Source: Clostridia bacterium (lineage in GTDB: Bacteria; Bacillota; Clostridia; Oscillospirales; CAG-272). Taken from it: a stretch of DNA of 9,886 nucleotides. The notes under the pieces were generated by a model. The model did no database searches and was not told where the DNA came from. It worked only from the letters and a program-made list of their open reading frames with translations. Where the stretch lies: assembly GCA_017457465.1 (NCBI GenBank), contig JAFTHJ010000224.1, forward strand, positions 1 to 9,886, in the 5' to 3' direction. Positions 1 to 5,219 of this stretch are shown piece by piece; the first letter of the stretch is position 1; every line of letters starts with the position of its first letter. Both the position numbers and the translations under genes were made by a program.

Positions 1-180
1 ATTATTTTGGCTATTGTAAGGACGGATGTTCCCACCACCGCGGCTCTGTGCGAGGAGACTCCTATGGGGCGTATAGGAAAGCCGCGCGAGGTGGCATATC
101 TTGCCGAGTTTTTAGCCTCGGACAAGGCAGAGTTTATCACGGGGCAGACAATAGGCATCGACGGCGGGTACGCTATATGA
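1..180 (+). CDS. Short-chain dehydrogenase/reductase (FabG-like), C-terminal fragment
   Basis: The window opens inside this gene; only the last 59 codons and the TGA stop are present. The fragment carries the usual C-terminal signature of the classical SDR family: a VRTDVPT stretch (like the P-G-x-x-x-T-D segment after the catalytic helix), PMGRIGKPREVA, then FLASDKAEFITGQTIGIDGGYAI, which matches the conserved FLaSd-x-a-x-x-iTGq-x-x-x-DGG end. Such enzymes are NAD(P)H-dependent oxidoreductases; FabG, the 3-oxoacyl-ACP reductase, is the closest archetype. The catalytic Ser-Tyr-Lys and Rossmann glycine motif lie outside the window, so substrate and cofactor cannot be judged. The next gene starts 15 bases after the stop, so it may be co-transcribed with the exporter pair, though no functional link is evident. 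Confidence 0.9.
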   Translation: MILAIVRTDVPTTAALCEETPMGRIGKPREVAYLAEFLASDKAEFITGQTIGIDGGYAI

Positions 181-195
181 TTTCGAGGTGTGAAA

Positions 196-951
196 ATGCG
201 TAAAATATTCAATTGTATTATGGATATTGGCGAACAGATGCTCATCTGCGGAGCCGAGGTACATAGAGTTGAGGATAGCATCAACCGTATGTGCGCGGCG
301 TTTGGCGCCGAGCGCTCCGATGTCTTTATAATAACCTCAAGTATGGTGGTTACTGTGTATATGCCCGACGAGAGCGTCTATACGCAGACAAGACGAATCA
401 AGGGTATCGGAACCGATATTGAAAAATTACACGGGCTCAACAGACTCTCCCGCGAGATATGCTCGGAGAAGCTGACACCCGAACAGATAAGGTCGGAGTT
501 TCGCGAGATTCTCAACTTAAGGTCATATCCACTTTGGGTAGAGTGTATTGCGTATATGGCTGTAGCGGCAGCCTTTGCCGTCTTTTTCGGCGGCGGCCTC
601 TCTGACGCTGCGGTGGCTCTGGTCATAGGCTGTATAGTCCGATTCATAGTGCTTATCGCCGATAAGGCATCAATGAATAAGATATTTACCAAATTTCTTT
701 GCTCCTTCGCGGTAAGCTCCTTGGCGCTTGTCGGAATGAAGCTCGGATTTATAGATAGCATAGACAAGGCAGTCATAGGAAACATAATGCTTCTTATCCC
801 CGGTGTCGGTCTCACCAACGGACTCCGCGACCTCTTTGCGGGGGATAGTATAGCGGGGCTTCTGCGCCTTATAGAAGCGGTGCTTACCGCTCTCGCGATA
901 GCCGCGGGCTACTTCCTGTTTGTTGTTACGATGGGAGGTGCGCTCAAATGA
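196..951 (+). CDS. ThrE-type threonine/serine exporter, large subunit (YjjP-like, DUF1212)
   Basis: This 251-residue protein is the larger half of a split ThrE-type threonine/serine exporter. The N-terminal cytosolic part (about residues 1-110) has the family hallmark GEQMLICGAEVHRVEDSI, followed by ITSSMVVTVYM. The C-terminal half holds about five hydrophobic spans and the characteristic segment PGVGLTNGLRDLFAGDS before the last span. I chose ATG 196 because GAGGTG (185-190) sits five bases upstream; an in-frame GTG at 190 would give two more residues but overlaps that ribosome binding site. The stop overlaps the next start by four bases (ATGA), implying translational coupling and a two-subunit complex. 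In the family, fused and split forms export L-threonine and L-serine using the proton gradient; the substrate here is inferred. Confidence 0.88.
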   Translation: MRKIFNCIMDIGEQMLICGAEVHRVEDSINRMCAAFGAERSDVFIITSSMVVTVYMPDESVYTQTRRIKGIGTDIEKLHGLNRLSREICSEKLTPEQIRSEFREILNLRSYPLWVECIAYMAVAAAFAVFFGGGLSDAAVALVIGCIVRFIVLIADKASMNKIFTKFLCSFAVSSLALVGMKLGFIDSIDKAVIGNIMLLIPGVGLTNGLRDLFAGDSIAGLLRLIEAVLTALAIAAGYFLFVVTMGGALK

Positions 952-1400
952 CTCTGACTGAATTTATACAGATAATTATGGGCTTTATCGGCTCACTCGG
1001 CTTTGCTATTCTTTTCAATATAAGAGGGAAGCGGCTTCTTTTTGCCTCGCTTGGCGGACTTCTTTCGTGGCTCTTGTTCGTTCTGCTGGGGAATTTCTTG
1101 GCGGACGAGGCGTTGAGATATTTTATCGTCGCTATGATAATTTCGGCTTACGCCGAGGTGATGGCGCGGATTCTCAAAACGCCGACCACCACCTTTATCG
1201 CTACATCAATAATCCCCCTCGTACCCGGAAGCGCACTCTATTACACAATGGCACACGCCTTTGAGGGAGACGCGGAGAACTTTATCGCCAAGGCTATATA
1301 TACCCTCCAGCTCTCCTGCGCTCTCGCGCTCGGAGTCGTTGTGGTTACGGCCTTTACAAGGCTTGTCTATAGGCTTAAAGAGAAAAGAGGTCACCATTAA
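948..1400 (+). CDS. ThrE-type threonine/serine exporter, small subunit (YjjB-like, DUF3815)
   Basis: This 150-residue integral membrane protein matches the short C-terminal partner of split ThrE exporters. It is hydrophobic almost throughout, with about four spans, and carries the family-typical segment IPLVPGSALYYTM near residue 90, preceded by AYAEVMARILKTPTT. The ATG overlaps the upstream stop (ATGA), and GGGAGGTG lies just before it, inside the upstream gene, so the two products are probably made in fixed ratio. The C-terminus is a short basic tail (RLKEKRGHH), probably cytosolic. Expression probably ends at the hairpin 22 bases downstream. Membership of the family is clear from sequence; transport direction and amino-acid substrate are inferred from characterised relatives. 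Confidence 0.87.
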   Translation: MTLTEFIQIIMGFIGSLGFAILFNIRGKRLLFASLGGLLSWLLFVLLGNFLADEALRYFIVAMIISAYAEVMARILKTPTTTFIATSIIPLVPGSALYYTMAHAFEGDAENFIAKAIYTLQLSCALALGVVVVTAFTRLVYRLKEKRGHH

Positions 1401-1422
1401 AGCTCCTAATAAATAAATAATC

Positions 1423-1447
1423 CCCGACAGACCTCAAGTCTGTCGGG
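1423..1447. terminator. Bidirectional intrinsic terminator between convergent genes
   Basis: A perfect 10-bp stem, CCCGACAGAC (1423-1432) with GTCTGTCGGG (1438-1447), closes a five-base loop CTCAA. On the + strand it is followed by AATTTGTTTT; on the - strand by a T-rich stretch ending in ATTTATTTATT. It sits between the exporter pair (+) and the XRE membrane gene (-), whose stop codons are 68 bases apart, so it can serve both. Confidence 0.9.
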
Positions 1448-1468
1448 AATTTGTTTTAAAATTGGCAT

Positions 1469-2473
1469 TTATCGGTTCTTCTTTTTGCATATTCTGAAAA
1501 GACCAATGCTGATAAATACAACGCTAACAAATAAAAGCGATAATAAAACGATAAAGGTAACATTTGCGTTTATACACTGTTCCCAGTTATTGAAATCAAC
1601 TTTATAACGGTTTTGGTTTATGCCAAACAATCTATCCACCACGAAGTTCGTGAAGCTGTACATAACTGTACTGAAAGCAATACAAACACCCGTCTTGAGA
1701 AAGGCATCAAAGCGCAGTGTGCAAACAACGGTACAAAGGATGGCGGGAGCAAAGGCATAACAGGTAGTCAATATAGCGGGAATGAGACTGAAGGGATGCC
1801 AAAGGTAAACATTAATCAAAAGCAAAAGGGTTAAAACGAAGGCTGCGGTGAATGAGATTACAAACTTGTAGCGAGATATCTTGGATTTTGATAAAAGTAT
1901 GGGCACAAACAATAATTCATAACCAATCAAAATACCGATACAAGCCGTTAAGAGCCAAGATAATCCACTCGTATATACGGCACAGGTAAACAAAAGCAGA
2001 CAAATGGACAGATAGGTTGAGACAGAAAAAGACAGTAGCTTTTTCGACTCAAAAAAGTAGGTGACAGTGGGCACAAATGTATAAGCACAAATTAATGCTG
2101 TCAATACTATGAAAAACCAAGAAAGCGTGTGGTTTACGGCAAGATTGCAAATAAAACAGGTTAAGAGTGCGACCGCATATGATATTGTCGGAACCCAAAA
2201 CCATGCGCCGCGAATTACACGGAACTTCCGTGCCTCGTGCTTAATCTTTCTTGAATCCATATCTGTTGAGGCGGTAATCAATTCGTGTTCACTGATATCA
2301 AGAACACGGCAAATATCTGTAATGAGAGTAATGTCGGGATAGGAGATTCCTCGCTCCCATTTGCTCACAGCACCCTCGGTAACGAAGAGCAGTTCCGCCA
2401 AATCTTTTTGTGAATAGTTTTTCTCGGTTCGTTTGAGCTTTATGAACGAACCGAATGTTTTTTTATCGGTCAT
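1469..2473 (-). CDS. XRE-family HTH regulator fused to a polytopic membrane domain
   Basis: This 334-residue protein starts with an XRE/Cro-type helix-turn-helix (about residues 8-64; SQKDLAELLFVTEGAVSKWERG with the recognition helix near 32-42). A basic linker (about 73-88) joins it to about eight hydrophobic spans from residue 91 to 328, ending in a lysine/arginine tail. It is therefore a predicted membrane-tethered DNA-binding protein, a known architecture in Bacillota without a general assigned function; what the membrane part senses is unknown. GGAGGTGA precedes the ATG at a six-base distance, and a perfect consensus promoter lies directly upstream. The gene is AT-rich: hand counts of two 60-base lines (from 1801 and 1861) gave about 32-35% GC, against 47-57% in sample lines of neighbouring genes, suggesting acquisition by transfer. 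It is monocistronic by layout. Confidence 0.88.
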   Translation of the reverse strand: MTDKKTFGSFIKLKRTEKNYSQKDLAELLFVTEGAVSKWERGISYPDITLITDICRVLDISEHELITASTDMDSRKIKHEARKFRVIRGAWFWVPTISYAVALLTCFICNLAVNHTLSWFFIVLTALICAYTFVPTVTYFFESKKLLSFSVSTYLSICLLLFTCAVYTSGLSWLLTACIGILIGYELLFVPILLSKSKISRYKFVISFTAAFVLTLLLLINVYLWHPFSLIPAILTTCYAFAPAILCTVVCTLRFDAFLKTGVCIAFSTVMYSFTNFVVDRLFGINQNRYKVDFNNWEQCINANVTFIVLLSLLFVSVVFISIGLFRICKKKNR

Positions 2474-2494
2474 ATCGGCTCACCTCCGTCTATT

Positions 2495-2523
2495 ATTATA
2501 CAGAAATCCACATTTGCTGTCAA
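2495..2523 (-). promoter_or_regulatory. Consensus sigma-A promoter of the XRE membrane gene, with a dyad around the -35 box
   Basis: Reading the - strand, TTGACA (2523-2518) is followed after exactly 17 bases by TATAAT (2500-2495): a perfect match to both boxes at the ideal spacing. The predicted start near 2488 leaves a leader of about 15 bases that is mostly ribosome binding site. The inverted repeat AATCCA (2505-2510) and TGGATT (2524-2529), as read on the + strand, flanks the -35 box and lies partly in the spacer, a plausible repressor operator. Autoregulation by the XRE domain is an inference. Confidence 0.85.
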
Positions 2524-2629
2524 TGGATTGTTAAGCCACCCATTATTTTTCTTGGGCGGAGGGGAGTTTTTATTTGTATTTCTGTATTTATTGTCGGTTT
2601 CGCCTTGGTATAAAACGCGTGGTGAAATC

Positions 2630-3130
2630 TTATTCCTTCAATACATTTTCTATTTCCTCGAGCGCCGTTTCGATAAGACTCGGCTCGGCTATGACGTAAA
2701 CGACATAATTGCCGAACATTCTGACCTTTGCCCCATCAAGCTTTGGAAGCTCCTCGGGGGCATAGCTCCCGATAAATGCGCGTTGTTCCTCACGCATATC
2801 CTCAATATAATCCTCCGCCTCCTCATAAAGCTCTCTCGCGGAATGAGCGTCGGGAGCGTGGAAAACCCCTATCTCGTCAATGTTGTTCGTGTCTGTCGTG
2901 TAGATTATGCTGAAATCATCGTGATATGTGTCGCCGTCAAAGAAAAATTCAAGATAATCCTCATCGTATTCGGCGTATTCGCTTTCTGTATTCAGCGATT
3001 TTTTGGCGGCTGACGAAAGCTCGGAGCAGCTTATTCCGTCGGAATAGCTCCCACTCCCGCAAGAGCCGAGCAAAAGTGAAAAAAGAATGATGAAAACAGG
3101 GAAGACAAAAGCTTTTTTGTGTGAGCGCAT
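2630..3130 (-). CDS. DUF4358-family lipoprotein
   Basis: This 166-residue protein begins with a lipoprotein signal: MRSHKK, a hydrophobic core (FVFPVFIILFSLLL) and the lipobox LGSC with the lipidated cysteine at residue 24. The rest is a small acidic globular domain resembling DUF4358: EIGVFHAPDAHSARELYEEAEDYIEDM, then SYAPEELPKLDGAKVRMFGNYVVYVIA and a closing amphipathic helix. The ATG at 3130 was chosen because it starts the signal peptide and has GGAGGA five bases upstream; a longer reading to 3220 would overlap the upstream gene and bury the signal. The family's biochemical role is unknown; from memory it often accompanies SGNH hydrolases and MBOAT acyltransferases in Clostridia, as here with an SGNH gene 16 bases upstream. 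A role at the cell surface is inferred. Confidence 0.85.
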   Translation of the reverse strand: MRSHKKAFVFPVFIILFSLLLGSCGSGSYSDGISCSELSSAAKKSLNTESEYAEYDEDYLEFFFDGDTYHDDFSIIYTTDTNNIDEIGVFHAPDAHSARELYEEAEDYIEDMREEQRAFIGSYAPEELPKLDGAKVRMFGNYVVYVIAEPSLIETALEEIENVLKE

Positions 3131-3146
3131 AACAGTCCTCCAAAAA

Positions 3147-3926
3147 TTATTTGTATCCGTGGGTTCTGATGTAGAGAAGAATTTCTCGGTAAGCTTCGGC
3201 AGTGAGGTGATGACCGTCACCTACCTGAAATTTGCTCTCAAGAAAACCATTCTCATCCTTGAGTGCCTCTGCTGTATTCAGATAACGAAAGCCCTCCTCC
3301 TCGGCAAGTGCCGCCGTCCAGCCGTTTATCGTGTCGATATATCTGTTCAGTGTCCCTATGTCTACCGAATAATTGCTCATATCCATATTCTCGGCAACGG
3401 GAAACGCCGATTGAAGAATTATCCTCGTGTCGGGCGATGCCGAGCGAACCGAATTTATAAGAAAGCGGTAGCAGCTCTTGTAATACTCGGCGCCTCGGCG
3501 GATATTCTGAACCGCTCCGTTGAGACCGAAAGTGAAAACTATATATTTCGGGCGGCTTTTCGCGGCGGCTTCCGAGAATGTGAGCGACTCGCCTGTCGGG
3601 GGATAGATTATCCTCGCGTTCTTGGTCGCCATATCCAGATTAAGCGTACCGTTTTTCGGCGCCCATACCTGCTCGGTGTCGGTTCCGCCCTTGAGTACCC
3701 CACGGCTTTTGAGATGATATGTCGTCGATTCGCCGACAAAAATAAGACTGTCAATATATTCCTGTCCCATATCCTCGGTGAGAGGGAGAGTGGAGCCTTG
3801 CGGCGTATCCGTGCTCTCCTCGCTTACGTCGAGTGAGACATCGGCATCCCCCCGCGTGTCGCACCCCGCAAGGCACTGCGTCAGTAAAGCCGATATAAGG
3901 AATAGTATTAACAGTCTTATTTTCAT
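3147..3926 (-). CDS. SGNH/GDSL-type lipoprotein hydrolase or acyltransferase
   Basis: The 259-residue protein has a lipoprotein signal (MKIRLLILFLISALLTQ, lipobox LAGC, cysteine 22), a low-complexity Ser/Thr/Asp linker to about residue 50, then an SGNH fold. Block I is IFVGESTTYH with candidate nucleophile Ser67; the usual Asp of G-D-S is Glu here. The oxyanion asparagine is probably Asn136 in FTFGLNGA, and the last block is VGDGHHLTAEAY with Asp237 and His240 as the rest of the triad. It likely removes or transfers acyl (often acetyl) groups on surface glycans outside the cell; the substrate is unknown. ATG 3926 was chosen for the signal peptide and the GAGGGGGTG site upstream; an in-frame start at 4052 lies inside the preceding gene. 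A C-run at 3965-3960 (- strand) could pair with that site. Confidence 0.85.
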   Translation of the reverse strand: MKIRLLILFLISALLTQCLAGCDTRGDADVSLDVSEESTDTPQGSTLPLTEDMGQEYIDSLIFVGESTTYHLKSRGVLKGGTDTEQVWAPKNGTLNLDMATKNARIIYPPTGESLTFSEAAAKSRPKYIVFTFGLNGAVQNIRRGAEYYKSCYRFLINSVRSASPDTRIILQSAFPVAENMDMSNYSVDIGTLNRYIDTINGWTAALAEEEGFRYLNTAEALKDENGFLESKFQVGDGHHLTAEAYREILLYIRTHGYK

Positions 3927-3972
3927 TTTTACACCCCCTCGGTTATGTATGCTTTTTTCGGGGGGATATGCT

Positions 3973-4401
3973 TTATTTCTTTGAGAATTGAGAGGTGTAT
4001 TCGTGTGAAGCCTCCGCCTTTGCTTTGTACCTCGACCTGAAGAGCGCCACAAGCCCCGCCGCTATGAGATATATGACGGTAAAGGTGGCAATTCCGATAA
4101 GCATTGTTGAGCCCTCGGGAGAGAGGGGGAGCATCATACAGGTGCAAAAAGCAAAGAGTGACAGCAGATAGTGGATAAGAAGCTTCAGCGCTCCGTGAAG
4201 CCTGGTTATAGAGAGAACTCCGTTGGCAAGAGCGAAAAGCAGTGAAGCGACGAAAAAGAGCAGAACTCTTGAGGCATCAAGCAGAACCGCGTTGTCGTCA
4301 ACGTAAACTATCATAACCACGACGCTGTATATAGCGGTTATTATCGAAAAATAAATACAAGCGCTCGTGAGAACCTTTTTTATAAAAGCTTTTATATTCA
4401 T
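3973..4401 (-). CDS. Small four-span membrane protein, unknown function
   Basis: I do not recognise this 142-residue protein with confidence. It has four predicted spans (about residues 11-33, 45-65, 70-91 and 100-121), a basic N-terminus (MNIKAFIKKV) and a basic cytosolic tail rich in Lys, Arg and Ser. The overall shape recalls small DUF3021-like membrane proteins, but no defining motif was seen. Start choice is uncertain: the only good Shine-Dalgarno (AAAGGA) lies about 13 bases before ATG 4401, which is long, while an in-frame TTG at 4413 sits directly after it, which is too close. It has its own promoter and is followed 46 bases later by the SGNH lipoprotein and then the DUF4358 lipoprotein, so the three probably form an envelope-related operon. 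Confidence 0.72.
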   Translation of the reverse strand: MNIKAFIKKVLTSACIYFSIITAIYSVVVMIVYVDDNAVLLDASRVLLFFVASLLFALANGVLSITRLHGALKLLIHYLLSLFAFCTCMMLPLSPEGSTMLIGIATFTVIYLIAAGLVALFRSRYKAKAEASHEYTSQFSKK

Positions 4402-4435
4402 AGAGAAAATCAAGTCCTTTCAAAAGTATACGCCA

Positions 4436-4464
4436 ATGATACCACAAATATGACTTTTTTGCAA
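4436..4464 (-). promoter_or_regulatory. Sigma-A-type promoter of the membrane protein / SGNH / DUF4358 operon
   Basis: On the - strand TTGCAA (4464-4459) is followed after exactly 17 bases by TATCAT (4441-4436), one mismatch to each... the -35 box differs at one position and the -10 box at one position from consensus. The start would fall near 4429, giving a leader of about 28 bases to ATG 4401. It lies downstream of the small ORF's stop, so the three-gene group can be expressed independently of it. Confidence 0.65.
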
Positions 4465-4485
4465 CAATATTTTGTAAATTTTCTC

Positions 4486-4653
4486 TCATTGCTCCTCACG
4501 GGGCTCCTCGGAGCGGGGATAAAGCGTGTAAAGACCGAGTGCTGCCCTCATGGGAAAGAGGTCGAGAGCGGAGTGCGCCAACTCGGAGTTGTCCTCGGGA
4601 AGTTCCTCGATATAGTCTATTTCCGACTTTTCCTTAAATTTATAAATATTCAT
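4486..4653 (-). CDS. Small acidic ORF of 55 residues, unknown function
   Basis: Reading the - strand from ATG 4653 to TGA 4486 gives an uninterrupted 55-residue frame: MNIYKFKEKSEIDYIEEL at the start, a middle part with AHSALDLFPMRAALGLYTLYP, and an acidic end, RSEEPREEQ. Codon choice (GAG, CTC, TCC, CCC) and higher GC than the flanking AT-rich DNA look like the neighbouring real genes, and this is the only sensible coding reading of 4413-4706. The overall charge is acidic; there is no signal peptide or membrane span. AAGGAAA lies about 12 bases before this ATG because a 10-base unit is duplicated across the start; another ATG better placed for that site is out of frame. No clear - strand promoter was seen upstream. 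I do not recognise the protein; it could be a small regulator or a remnant of a larger gene. Confidence 0.55.
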   Translation of the reverse strand: MNIYKFKEKSEIDYIEELPEDNSELAHSALDLFPMRAALGLYTLYPRSEEPREEQ

Positions 4654-4663
4654 AAATATTCAT
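4642..4663. repeat. Tandem 10-base repeat over the small ORF start codon
   Basis: On the + strand the unit AAATATTCAT occurs at 4644-4653 and again at 4654-4663, with two further matching bases (4642-4643) giving about 2.2 copies. On the - strand this duplicates the ATG and following bases, producing two start codons 10 bases apart in different frames: the upstream one (4663) reads only seven codons before TAA, the downstream one (4653) opens the 55-residue ORF. Confidence 0.85.
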
Positions 4664-4670
4664 TATTTCC

Positions 4671-4699
4671 TTGACTTTTGTATAAATAAGTTTTATAAT
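4671..4699 (+). promoter_or_regulatory. Sigma-A promoter of the nusB-xseA-ispA-tlyA operon
   Basis: TTGACT (4671-4676) is followed after exactly 17 bases by TATAAT (4694-4699): one mismatch in the -35 box and a perfect -10 box, in AT-rich DNA. The predicted start near 4706 leaves a leader of about 94 bases before nusB. No other promoter of this quality was noticed between the operon's genes, so this one probably drives the whole set. Confidence 0.8.
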
Positions 4700-4764
4700 A
4701 TTTAATATGGGTTATTGCGCTATTTTGTATTTGTATAAAAATTTTCCAAAGATTGAAAGGACGG

Positions 4765-4789
4765 TTTTCGGTTTAATAGCGCCCGAAAA
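4765..4789 (+). other. Hairpin in the nusB leader
   Basis: Within the untranslated leader TTTTCGG (4765-4771) can pair with CCGAAAA (4783-4789) around an 11-base loop. The hairpin ends 10 bases before the nusB ATG, in a stretch with no strong Shine-Dalgarno, so it may influence initiation. It is too weak, and lacks a following T-run, to be a terminator. No known riboswitch was recognised in the leader. Confidence 0.4.
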
Positions 4790-4799
4790 AAGAATTGCT

Positions 4800-5219
4800 A
4801 TGACAAGAAGAGAAGCAAGAGAAAAACTGCTTGAGCTTTTGTTTGAAACAGAGTTCAGAGCGGCAGACGAGACTAGTGAGGAAATATACGCCACCTCGGC
4901 GGAAAACAGAGAGATACCCGAGGACGATTATGTCAAGGGAGCTTATTTCACTATATGTGAGAAAAGAGAGGAGATAGACGCGGTAATAGGGGAGAACTCC
5001 AACGGCTGGAAGCCGAGCCGCCTTACGAATATCTCGCGCTCAATTCTCCGTCTCGGCGTTTACGAGCTGCTTTATGAGAAGAATATTCCGACAAATGTAA
5101 CGATAAACGAGGCGGTCGAGCTTACCAAGAAATACGACGACGAAAAGGCACGTGCGTTCATAAACGGAGTGCTTAATTCTGTCAAGAATCAGATAGAAGC
5201 CAAGGGCGGCAAAAAATGA
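4800..5219 (+). CDS. nusB: Transcription antitermination factor NusB
   Basis: The 139-residue product is a full-length NusB, the all-helical RNA-binding factor that with NusE (S10) binds boxA and supports antitermination on rRNA operons. Evidence: the N-terminus MTRREAREKLLELLFETEF; the core NISRSILRLGVYELLY (about 77-92), where NusB proteins have D/N-R-x-x-x-R-x-A-x-x-E-L; and INEAVELTKKYDDEKARAFINGVLNSV (about 102-128). ATG 4800 matches the family's normal start; the ATG at 4707 would add 31 atypical residues and nearly coincide with the transcription start. The ribosome binding site is weak (AAAAAGAA) and a hairpin lies just upstream. It heads the operon, and its stop overlaps the next start by four bases (ATGA). 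Confidence 0.95.
   Translation: MTRREAREKLLELLFETEFRAADETSEEIYATSAENREIPEDDYVKGAYFTICEKREEIDAVIGENSNGWKPSRLTNISRSILRLGVYELLYEKNIPTNVTINEAVELTKKYDDEKARAFINGVLNSVKNQIEAKGGKK

Noticed and set aside
190..195. GTG at 190 as the start of the ThrE large subunit
   Set aside because: It lies inside the GAGGTG ribosome binding site that is well spaced for ATG 196.
378..818. Minus-strand open frame of 146 codons opposite the exporter gene
   Set aside because: It is antisense to a clear ThrE-family gene and shows no family features.
2533..2626. Terminator after the DUF4358 gene
   Set aside because: Only weak imperfect stems were found on the minus strand (such as TTTCACC with GGCGAAA, and CCGCCC with GGGTGG), and none is followed by a T-run.
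2528..3013. Plus-strand open frame of 161 codons
   Set aside because: It mostly runs antisense to the DUF4358 lipoprotein; the residue pattern is not protein-like and no ribosome binding site was seen.
3087..3836. Plus-strand open frame of 249 codons
   Set aside because: It is antisense to the SGNH lipoprotein, whose signal peptide and catalytic blocks are on the other strand.
4298..4489. Minus-strand open frame of 63 codons starting MRENLQN
   Set aside because: It runs through the membrane gene's promoter and then overlaps that gene in another frame.
4450..4674. Plus-strand open frame of 74 codons in the 4413-4706 gap
   Set aside because: It crosses AT-rich non-coding DNA at both ends, lacks a ribosome binding site and is antisense to the better-looking 55-residue frame.
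4707..4799. N-terminal extension of NusB from ATG 4707
   Set aside because: It would start almost at the predicted transcription start, without a ribosome binding site, and add 31 residues not found in the family.
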